Positions 21,601 through 33,600 of a stretch of DNA of 64,000 nucleotides are shown here, piece after piece. The stretch comes from Morinoia aosen (Eukaryota > Arthropoda > Malacostraca > Amphipoda > Talitridae): positions 55,040,020 through 55,104,019 of the forward strand of contig CM059567.1 of NCBI GenBank assembly GCA_030386875.1, in the 5' to 3' direction. The translations under genes and the position numbers were made by a program. Positions within the stretch are counted from its first letter, which is position 1; the number at the start of each line of letters is the position of its first letter. The notes below the pieces were generated by a model. It was not told the origin of the DNA. It worked only from the letters and a program-made list of their open reading frames with translations, and made no database searches.

Positions 21601-24600
21601 CCATCCTGACGACCATTGCTGGCAGGGTCGTAGTCGGCCCCATCGAACGTGAGCGCTCTGCGGACCCTCTCACCAATAGTCGCCACTTGGCGAGTGAAGT
21701 GGTCATTCGGACGGTCATATGAGCTGCCATTTGTGCTTTCCGGAACAGATTGAGGAAAATGATCCTCAGGCGAATCATCACTCAAAGTTCGTTTGGTTCT
21801 AGCTGTCTCTGAGGTAGTGAACACACCATTTGTGCTCGAAGGAGACTCGTCTGAACAGCTCTTGAGATCATTGCGAGTTTCAGGCGTAACATACTGAAGC
21901 TTTTTATCATCCTCATCATCCTCACCCTCGCTCTCCGTATCTGGAGTGTCTCTGGAAGAGCGGTAACTGAGAAGTGAACTGCCATTTTTCTCATTTTCAC
22001 CTCCGATCAATGAAGTTTTCTCGCGCATTCTGTCATAAGGCTTACCATATTTGGGCGAACAGTGATATGTTGGAGGTTTTTGCGATTGATCAGTACGTGG
22101 CGGTCGTGAAGGAAGTCCAGGAGCTCTTTGATGGAGAACGGAAAGAATTTCTAGCGTTTCTTTGGGAGTCAATTCGAAATTATGCTTGGAAGAGCCACAG
22201 CTTGTGTTTTCATTGCACATGTTCTGTAAAATGCAAATGTTTGACATAAAAAGTTGAAAAATAATAAACGCAATTTTTTTTTAGTCAAACACAATAAATA
22301 TATCAGAGACAAGTTTGAAAACTTTTTTCATATTATTAGCAGTACATCAAAACAGGCTGCATATGTGACAGTCGAACGTCTCGTAACTAAGATACAGTTT
22401 TTCTAGAAAATTACGATTCGACTACTAAAACACTCGAAATATTTTTTTACATGACAGATACAGGGGAGAGCTCAACAGGTCCAAAGCCAATAAAAATTAA
22501 AAATAAAAAACAATTAAAGCATACATGCAGCACCTTTTCGATCACATATCAACTGACTTCAGTAAAAAAATAATTCTTTCTGACATGAATGCGACCCCCA
22601 ATCATAAGAAAACATCGTAAATCCCATCACAAAATTTATATTATAGCTGCTACTGAGTAGCTGTTCTGGATCCTTTCCATCGATTTCATTGATCTCTCTT
22701 AGTGCGAACGGCACTCCAGGCATGCAGGCTCATCAACCGAATTATATCCCATATGAGAAACACAAAGGAAATATACTCACCCCAGTCCTACTATAGCATA
22801 TCAGCTGCTTGGGTTCCTTTCTGCGCCCCTTGTTTGCAGCGCCGAGGCCTCCCTCTTCCCCCCACGAGTCGACTTTCCGCTTGGTGCCGCCACTGCCCAG
22901 ATGCTGCAGCAGCAGGTTGCGGCTGCGGGGACTCCACTCGTCCGGGGGCAACAGTGATCCTTGCGCGCTCACCCATTCTTTCCCCATGCTTGAGAGATCC
23001 AACTTGAGCTTAGCAGAGCGAGAGTAAGCACCTTCTGACTCGGGAGGCTTGGGTGATTCCCGCGAGTCAAAACCTAAGAACGGCTGAGCGTCATCCAAAT
23101 ATTGCCTGTCCTCATTATCGCCCTGAAGTTTCATTTTCTGTTTAATATGGTGGTCGTTTTTACGTTGATCTTGTTTCAAGTTCAAACTAGAGGCATATGA
23201 ATGATCAGAGGCTGGCTTAGCGCCGTGCTTAGATTCCGTCTCCCGTAGATTGCGCATATTCTCTAAACTTTCGTTCACGCTGTAGTTCACAGAATCATAA
23301 AATTCATCGTGGCTGTCTAAGTCGTATCTCCTAGGAGGATGAGACACGGGCGACCCGCTGGACACTTTCTGTTGAGTATGTTGGTGATGCAACTGATTGT
23401 GATGAGGTGACGTTTGCTGGTGATGCTGGGAATAGTAGTTATTTTGAGGAGTTGTGTGATGGTGATGATGGTGAAAACTCGGCTGCTGAAGACCTGCAGA
23501 GTGGGTCGGGTAGCGAGACTGGGTCCAGGCCATTGGATTGTATGGAACAGCGCCAGACCCACTCCTACTGATGACAAGGTCAGGTTCTATTGGGCGACAA
23601 GTATCATTGACTGCTCCGCCTCTGGATGAACTGATGCGTATTTCAGAGACGGAGTAGTGCCTCGGTCGACAAATGATGTGCTCGGGCGTTTCGCGAGACG
23701 GAGACCCAGACCGAGACGGGGACTGGTAACAGCGGGGGATACGCGAGGCGTGGGGAGGGTCCAACAAGCTCTCGCCTAGCTGGATGACGTCAGGAGAAGA
23801 GCCACGGCTGCTGCTGCTACTGTCCTCCAGCGCCGCCTTCATCATGCTTACTCGCAGATCATCACTGAAAATAGTTGCATCTTACACTCGATATTGATAA
23901 TAAAATGTAGGAAATGAAGCATTAGTGTGAATATCGCTTCAAATGGGGAAAAAAAGAGAGAAAGCCAACAGGCGCAATGCTATTTGTGCTGCAGTTCAGA
24001 TCACCCGTGCGAATCGTGACACCACCACAACACCGTTCGCTAATGAATATGATCGTGAATATCTACTAGTTTATGGGATCTCCAGCCCCGAAAACAAAAT
24101 CAGTTTAATTTATAGGGCATACTTATCGCAGAAAATATGCATGTAGGTTTCTGAAAAATACAGAACATTATACGATCCCATGTAATGAAAAAAAACATTA
24201 AAACACCACGATTCTTCACGAGTGTTCTCTGATATCCCAAATGAAATGCTTGTGTACATTGTAGGTGAATTTTAGATCAACCCTTGTATTATAGATTCAA
24301 ATAGCATACCGAAATTACAGAAGCCATAATTTATCCTGGTCCATAACGGAAAGACACATGTTATTTATCTACTACATGCTGGGGATATCAACTTTTTTCA
24401 AACATCCTTAACGATTTTATTTGCGTCAAAAAATCCAAGTATTCAGATTTACAGCGTTTGAACTGACTACGGGCGTAAATAGCAAAGAACAAGAACGTTC
24501 AGGATAAATTTTGATCATTAGCTAAAAAGGCCACTCACTTTCTGGGAGGCTTTGATCCAGAGCTCGCAGAACTGCCGTTAGTCTCAGCAGCCAATGGCTG

Positions 24601-27600
24601 AAGAGGAGGCTGCCAGAAAGAAGAGTCCGGAACAGACTCAAGCGGTGAACGACTTTCGGCCTGGATTTTGTCAGATGAAGCCACCGCTTCATGATGTGAA
24701 GGAGTCTTATCCATGGGAGAGCTCATTTCCATCGAATAGAAGTTAGAATGGGCCCGAGCGAACGGTGTGAAATTTGATGGAGACGTCGTGGGTGAAGACG
24801 AAACCACACTTGAGGCAACTGCTGAGGGAGAGCAGCATGATGAACTAGGTGGTGTCATGGAGGTAGGTGGAGGTGAAATAGACTGAGGACTAGACACAGA
24901 CGGCGTAGCTGTGAGTGATGTAAAAGATACAGACGATGATGGTGGAACTAAAACCGACTTACATTTTGATACAGCTGGTGAAGATGAGACTGACAGTGAG
25001 GTTGAAGTTAGTAGTGAACTTGAGACTGAAGGTGAAATAGAAGTGGACTGCAAAGTTATATCTGACGATGAAGCAGGAATAGACTGTGAAGATGAAGGTA
25101 AAATAGACGAAACTGAAATAGTAGCAGAGGGTGAAGCCAAAAATGAAGAGGAAACTGAAGGTTTGAAAGTTCTACCAGCGACTGAATGAATCATTTGCGA
25201 TGATCGACAGCTTGACTCCGAAGCCACAGGTGGATCATACCCACAAGAATGCGATGGAAGTAAAGTGGTCGGCAACGCACCAGACGATTGTGGCGTAGTA
25301 CCTGAAGAAGCGGCCACACCGCTGGCACATGCCACTGTCGGCAACGGGCGAGCTGGAATGCTTGCACTCAAAGGAACTACAGCTTTCTCAACAGGAATAC
25401 AAGTATCTTTGTTGACACATACTGGAACATTCATGGATTCTTCATCTTTCGAAGAACTCCCCGAAAACTCAGTCGAATAAGAAGAAGACGGCACAGAGTT
25501 CTTGAATTCAGATAGTCGATGCTTGGAACCATCGGGAATATTGCTAGCCGAATTTAAAATTTTCCCTGTTACCAAACCGCCAGAGGAGCCAAAAGTTTCT
25601 GAACTGGAACTTTGAAATCCTAAAGAGATAGATTGCGAGTCGCTGACATGAACCAAATGTTGCGGAGGAGCAGATACCGTGAAGCCAGAAGCAGCAGTGG
25701 ACGAGGTCTGTGGAGCCTCAACTGCGCGAGGAGGAGACGCTGGCAAGTCATCGCCTGCTGGCAGCACACGCCCTGAGTTGGAAGCGCCCCGCGCTGACGC
25801 CTCGACAGCCTTGTCTTGAACACCATGTGTCAAAGCAGCGCAGGATCCCGACAGAGCTTGAGCTTCTCGCAGGAGTATTTCACCATGCTTCTCAGGACAC
25901 ACAGCAATAGGCACTACGTCGGTGCGTGGCAAAGACTTCACTGATACCTGAAAATACAGCATCAAGCACCAGGTCACTGACCGAACATAAGAATTTCAAA
26001 CCAAAAAACTAGCTCAAAGAGATGACACTTTTCTGGTAGAAAAGTAGGTTTCCATTATTCCGGAAATTTAAATGTATGCAATGATTGATTGAAGCAAGCA
26101 TGAAAATTTAAAACTGTGTCTAAACCAAAGTCTCACCTGAATGCTGGTCTGCGCCCCGACGGAAGCCAGAGGGAAGACGTGCTCCTCCGACTTGCCCTGA
26201 AACTTGGAGCAGAAGACGGGCGAGGTGACAGTGAGGCGGTACAGCACGTTAGGAGGTCTACGGCCCTCGGAGCGACTCAGCCACGCCGACAGCTGAGAGA
26301 AGTGCAGGAACGAGCGAACTGCAGCCACTAGCGGCCACCCGCCCACGTTAGACGAGCACGACCTGCGCGGCAAGATATCACTGATACCAACGCTTACGAG
26401 ATATGCGGGACACAGCCGAGTAAGGCCCATTTCTCACTGAGCTAGCAAAGCAGCATCTAGTAACCGCAGCACTAAGGGAAGGAAAGGAATTAAAATACTC
26501 GACCGTACTTGTTGAATTAAGTACTGGTTTCCCGCATCCGAACGTGGTTGGTGCAGTTAACTCGTCCGTTGATTGATTAATATTGAAAGACATAATAAAG
26601 CAGAAAGATGTCAAACATCACTTGGGGCTTTTCGGTGTTATGTCAGCCCCCAAAAAAAGGTTCATGACACTAAAATATAAAGAACTTCAAAAAATTACTC
26701 CTGAGTGCTATGGCAATCGAAGTCCACCGAGGTGTCGCATACAGCCCCACACTTTACCCGTTAAAAGCTTGGTTAGTTCTAGGTAAGAACAATTCAAATT
26801 TTAAAGTAAAAAGGTGAATACGCTCTGTCAGCAGAGTGATAAGGACTGTAATCGTGACCGTCAGTTATTTGCAATGAAGCTTCGAAGACAGACTTTAGAT
26901 AAAGAAAAAAATAATCGAAACAATATAAACTAACATCCTATAACAGCAAACGAATACCCAAAAGTGAAATAAATGATAACCGAATTCGTCACCGTTCTTC
27001 GAAAGTTCTGTCGTGTTCATTAGCGGACCTGTTGTGGTTGATGGCGAAGTTCCACTGCTCGATGAGCCTGAGAGAAGGCCTGGGAGCGGCGGCGGTGTCG
27101 AGGGTGGCGGCCAGCTGAGCCCCGTGCTCGCACTCCGGTGCCACCAGCACCTCCATGCTCACCCCCACGCCCACGCCCCACATTACGCGCAGCTGGCGCA
27201 GCAACGCGCACGCGCGCGTGCACTGCAACCAGAAAGTGAACAGCATCGATTCAGTGCGTGCGAAATAAGATGAATAACTAAAATGTTACGTTGGAAATTC
27301 GGAATTGTTCGTTTTCCCTTTAGAAACTCAAAGAAGCGTTTGAGTTCAATGTGTGTAATCAAAGAGCAGCATGGATCATGCATCAGTTGAATACACGAAA
27401 ATATTGAGCAGTCGCAACAGGATACAACAGCGAAGAACAACAAATTACCAAAATATAGTTGAAGATACTAAAAAACCACGCACATGTACATCGTAAGAAA
27501 ATATGATAAATGGCTCGAAAAATTACTGTTAGGTTCTGAGATGAAGTGTCCAATGAAACGTCGCACACAGCCTCCTACTTCACCTGTTGAACGAGCAACG

Positions 27601-30600
27601 ATTAGTTTCAAATAAGAACGACTCGAATTTAAAAATCACTATTTCGAGCATGATAATCGAATGAGAAGACGAGTTTCAATAAGAACCTGTGCGTCAAGCA
27701 GAGGCCGTGGCTACACCACAGCACGTCCTGGACACTCGTTCCGTCCTGGCGCTTTGAGTTGGCAGCAGCCCGGGCTCGAGGCCTCGTTAGTAAACATTAC
27801 CCTCGCCCACATTAACGCGCTTCACTGCAGGTTGCACCCAAGTCTCACAATGTTTCGTGGAACTGAACTAAATGAATTTAACTCTTAGATTTGCGGATGT
27901 TGTGTTAGTCTAAAAAACATCACGTAATATTGTAAGATTATCCCACCACCAAGCGTTTAAAAATTGGAATGATTAAAGTATCATTTAGCTAAGAATTAAA
28001 AAAACCCAGAATTTATGTCCAAAGTGTGTTTCCATACGAGATCTCCTGAGCACAGAAGCAGTAAATTGAGAAGGAAGGTCATGAAACAAGATAAAAGTTG
28101 AAGGGAGTAGTAGGCGCTGAAAAACGGGACAGGAGTGTTGGGAAAAAGATGGTTCGTAACAGAACGATGAACTAATTTATTCCACCAAAAATATTGTTCA
28201 CGTAATTCGAAACAGGTCAATCAAAAATCATTACACAAGATACTGTAAAAGTACCAGGATCATGCGCCGGTAGAAGATTAGATTAGACGTTAGTTTCAGC
28301 CTCCCTAACCGTCAAAAAAAACGTTCCGAAGAGAGAAAGGAGGAAGGCACCATTTAGTATGGAGATAAGTGAGCGCCGGTAAAATATCAAGATTCACTTC
28401 AGACGACAGAAGCGATATTTTTACGAGTCTGTCCTTTTACCAAAACCAAATCCAGACACGTAACACTAAGCACTTCCAAAGACAACACATTCACGACCTC
28501 ATCAAAATATTTAGACACGGGCATGTATAAAGGCAGGTGAATGTGCTTGTTTGTGTGTCACAGCGCAATCCCCAGCTGGCGATGGCCTGTTCACAGCAAT
28601 CGCTGCTGGCTCGTTGGAGCTGCGCCTGCATCGCTTCTCAGCTGCACGAGTAGAATTGAGCAGATACTTCTCCGATTCTACAGTCATCAGGTTATCATTT
28701 CAGCCTTAGGCCGTTTTCGTTTAGTTAAAAGAGGCAATCTCTCTAAACATCGTCTTCAAATTGCACAACAAGAGCGCCAACTTTAGCAGGGCGCTTCGAA
28801 ATTCGCTCCTCAGCTGCACGCAACGCTTAGTCATCAGCGTCAATTCTCAGCTAGTGGGCGCGTTTCGAATACGTCAATCATAGATAGGATCCGCCTGAAC
28901 AATAAAAAATTAAACCCATGAACTAGAAGATGTTCATGACATGCTGGTAGCTTCAATTGTTCTGAACAAAAAATACTGATTTTACGTTGAACACACGAGC
29001 ACATGATCAGAAGCACATAAACCATTTTTGACATTCATGGCCTAAAGCGTACACAGTTCTATACGAGATTGGGTGATAACCTGGCGAATTTTGCGGTTCT
29101 AAACTAACGTGAATAACATACCAAAGGTACCAAAGTGCTAGTTCAAGATGAAAGGTCCACTGTCCATTCACGAGAATTCACGGAATGTTCCATTCACGGA
29201 ATTGAATAGTTTGAGCTCAAGAGATTAAAATCGAGAATGAAGGGACAAAACATGGACGTAAATCCACAAACGAGAACCGAAAAGTATAGAGGTTAGAACA
29301 GCACAACAACGAGGGCGATGATCGTCAGTTATAAGCGATGAAACGTCAATTACAGAAGTTTTCGAGACTACAAGAAAATAACTGAAATCTAAATTCAACA
29401 TTTCATACAACAAGAAAACATAGATAAAATTTAAATCGAACATGAACAAGTAGATTGCCGTTTTTGAGAAGAGCTTCACAGAAAAACGAACTCTTCAGTT
29501 ATCACAATCTTACGAGTAGTCCAACTGTCGTGTTACTATGAATGTGTCCGAGCAGTCACATCTACCATGCTAAATGCGTGAGGCAAATTTGCTCGTTCGC
29601 GCGCGTTCCCTTCTAATTCTCAGAAGACGACTTTCCAATTCAATTGAGCAGAGGCTTTTTCGATTCTATAGTCATCAGGGTCTCATTTCAGTGTAAGGCA
29701 GTTTTCGTTCAATTAAAAGAGGCAATCTCTCTAAAGATGGTCTTCGCTTGACGCAACAAGAGCGCCAACTTAGCAGGGCGCTCCAACAGAACATTTCTCT
29801 ACTGCAGCATACTGAAAGAGGCAATAGTGCCATCACGAAAATATGATTAAGTAGAAGAAAAACTACAAGCATAGATACTCCTGAAAAAAAAAAAGTTGAG
29901 CAATCCTTCAGTTTCCACATGACAGAGACGGAGAGAAGTAATGAAATATAATTCGTATTAACTTTACCCAAAACCGAACCCTGAAACAAGGACTGGTGAT
30001 TCCGCCATTTGAGAAGCTAGGAATGGTCACCAAGAGAATTATGGACATCAGGTTACCATATAGCTATGACTACTGACTAAGGCAAAATCGACTCCATGCA
30101 ACAATAATAAAATGAAGGATTTGCTTCAATGAATTTCTTCTCAACCAACAACGTACAAATACACACAACTGAACAGATATATAAAAACAGAATGTCGCGC
30201 ACACGAGTTGGAAGACCTCACCTCATACGCTTGCTTACAAGAGAGCGCCTCTTATACCCCTACACACCAGATGAACTACGTTCGTGTCTAATCTAACGTG
30301 CTCATCAATACTAATGCTAAGGATTATGAAGAGAGTTTCACAGCCACGAAATAAGAGAGAAGGTGCAGGAGCAGGAAGAGTAGGTAACGAGCAGCAGCAC
30401 AGAGAGGCGGTGCATGTCAACATGAGGGCGGTTGCCAAGAACAGAGCTAGGGTTACTCATACAGCTGCTAGCATTCAATTCAGACCAGCTGCCGCTGCTT
30501 CTGAGGCAGGGATCAGTTAGCACACACGCCATGCAGATGAGCACAAATGGGAGTGACTGATAGCATGTTTCTGCTTCAAGACTTCGAGGGTATAATAAGA

Positions 30601-33600
30601 TTTTTTTATGCATTTAAACTTTCATGGAAATTGGCATTGCAAAGCTTATGAAAGATAAGGTTATTGGTCCAAGCCTCTTTAAATTCAACAAAATTGATCC
30701 TAATAGAAGAAATGGGAAGCCCCCTTTTAATATGGACTTAAAAGAACAAATGTACAAATAGTGTCTCCACACCTTACGTGTGGCAACAACATAATTGAGA
30801 GAAGTTTATTAAATTAAATAAAACAAAAATTGAAAAATTAATAGGCGCTGATAAAGAGGAAGTAGTGACCGGAAAAAAGATAGCTCGTAATAACAAAAAC
30901 CTATACTATTTTAATAGAAAGCTAACCTAACTTTCAGTTCGGAACCTCGCACCTTACCTCTGAGTACGCTAATTTCCATAGGTGCAATAGTTGTAACCCT
31001 CTTAGGAGAGCTTGAATAAATATTCGAGTTAAATAAACTTGCAGACTAGGCTGAAATTTTTTCTTTGACTCATCACAAACCGTCCAAAAATATTCTCGGT
31101 ATATTTAAAGTGAAGAGCGTCTAAGTAATTTCAAGCGTCGACAAGAAATATAATAATATTCAAGACACGAACTATTCGCTCTTCTGGAGGTAAAAAGATA
31201 CCGACTTGACATGCAATTCAACGAGGAAAACACGTGTTCGCATTCAAACACACCGAACTTTTTATCAGCCCCTATAATGATACAGAATCCAACATCATAA
31301 ATTACTACCGCCACTGGTTCTAGCATGCAGAAGGCGTGGTGGAAGGCATCACGCTACTGCTATCGCTCTCAATTGTACCTTGCTGGGATAGTCAAAGACA
31401 ACGTTCAAGTCCTGCCTTTGTAGCCCTCTTCCTTGCTCGTACTTCGAATCTCAAAAACATCAATTTCATTTGGGCTACAAAAATTTCCATCGCTAAATTT
31501 GATCTACATTTATCCAGAATGATCTCAGCTGCTATTGACAGAAGACGATCCAAGGAACTCTTTCCCCCAATTAGGGTGCGCGAAGGGTGAGGCGTTTGGC
31601 AATAGGCTAGGTCGTACTTGTTCACAAGATCAAACACAGAAAGAACAGCGAATATCTCTCTCGTTAACCATTTTTATAAACTACGCACTTATTACAACAA
31701 CCCAAGATACAGTACACTGGACCTGACATTTTTCAACCCCTCGTTGGAACTTATTACCACATTCTACAGGTTTACTGCTCATTGTCAATTTCCCAAACAT
31801 AAGAATTTTCATTGTCAATTTCCCAAACATAAGAATTTTAACACATTCATTGCGGTATGACCCACCGGTGGGTCGTAGTTAGGTTTTTCCTGCTGCGAAA
31901 CGACCCATCGATGGGCCGTTTTGAAAAATTCTAACAACCTTTCTAAATTAGTGGTATTTTAACAGGCCCAGTGAATGTTTGATATTTACAATTTTGCTTT
32001 TCACTTTTGACTTTAAATTTAAGTTGAATATTGAACTTCAGTTTAACCCATCGCAACTAACGTGTTAAAAACTAATTTCCAGTTAAGTCGGAGTTTAATT
32101 TCTCTTTTCATACATCTTCTATCCAGTTACACCTTATATTCACCATTGATATTACACTAACTAACAGAACAAAGTACGGCAGCATAAATGCAAAACCATA
32201 CATTTATTTACCTGTTCGAGTAAGTAAATATAATAATAATGGAAACTAGTAAACAGATAGATACATACTCAATATTGGAAATATACTGTTTTTTCTTTTT
32301 TCAACTGTCGAAAGATTGAAACACTTCATGCATTTTATGTCAACACAGATCATGGTGTTCAATGGAAGTGTTGAATGAAACTCAAGAGCTGGGTTAAGGA
32401 CCGTATTTTTTACCATAGGAACGTTGAGGAACCTTCACAAATGCATAAACAAAGTTGGGATTGTTTCCAAATATACTCAATGTGAGAATGAGGTCAGTCA
32501 CAATCTCATCGTATACTAAGTTCAACTACGTGATTGCACTTGATCCGTTCTCTACTTAACTTAATTGAAACCAACTACATTACAAAGGAAACGTCACTTT
32601 CCCCTGGATACATCGCCATAGGGAATGAGTATTACGAAGAAAAGAAAACAAGACGACAAGTAGACATAATTTTAAAGAGAAACCCCAAACAATCGCAACC
32701 GCAGTACAACACCGGCATTATAGGACAACATAATTTACAAATTACGTTGCCCAATGACTAAGTTCAACAAAATTATAAGCCTGTGGCTCGCAAATTAAAA
32801 AAACAAGTCGCAATTTTCGTCGCTGCTACAGGAGGATGTACCACCCACCGGAAACCATTTCTCGCGCAACAGAAAGATGAACCTTCAAAATTCTCAAATT
32901 TTTTTCGGTGTTTGTAGTTCGAAATGCAATGAAATATAGAGCATCAAAAACCTAGATAATAACTATTAAAAAAATATATAGAAATTCGACGCATTTTTAT
33001 CATTTATTGACAAAAAACGACAACATACATCAGCAAAAATATTCGATGCTTTCCTTTTTCTCATATAAATTGTATTCTTATGCGCGCCAAACTCATTCAA
33101 GCTTGGCGCATTTTATCATGCTATACTCACGTTGTAGTAAGGATGAGCGTTATCTACAATGTTATGAAAGTCGCCTTCCTGAAGTTATAGCTCCTGTTTT
33201 GAGTCAATTTGGATATTTACAATTTGAGGAACACTAGGTCTTTCAAAAAACAACGTCTTGAAACACACAGTAAAGCAAACACAAAAATGGTTACCGTCAA
33301 AACATACTTGTGATTATGTCTAGTCAGGCACCACGTCAAAATCCCAGCATCATTTGCGGAGGTTCTTTAAAACTGAAGTCCATCTAAATATTTCTTGAAT
33401 GGTCATCGAAGATATAGATCTTTGAAATTTATGCGAAGAAAATTGGTCACATTTTTCACCCATAAACTCACCAGACACACTATGCGAAAAGTCTTGATGC
33501 TGCAATGCATAAAAAAAGACTTGGCAACTTAAAATTCTGAGTACGCATGGAATACTTTTCAGTCGAGACTCTCTAGTAACTCCTATTGAAATATTTTTGG

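Noticed and set aside
21288-21722. 144-codon plus-strand open frame opposite atos exon 6
   Set aside because: Shadow of a confirmed coding exon on the other strand; no family motif.
24911-25189. 92-codon acidic open frame opposite atos exon 4
   Set aside because: It is the reverse reading of serine codons in the Ser-rich exon, giving Asp/Glu-rich sequence by composition alone.
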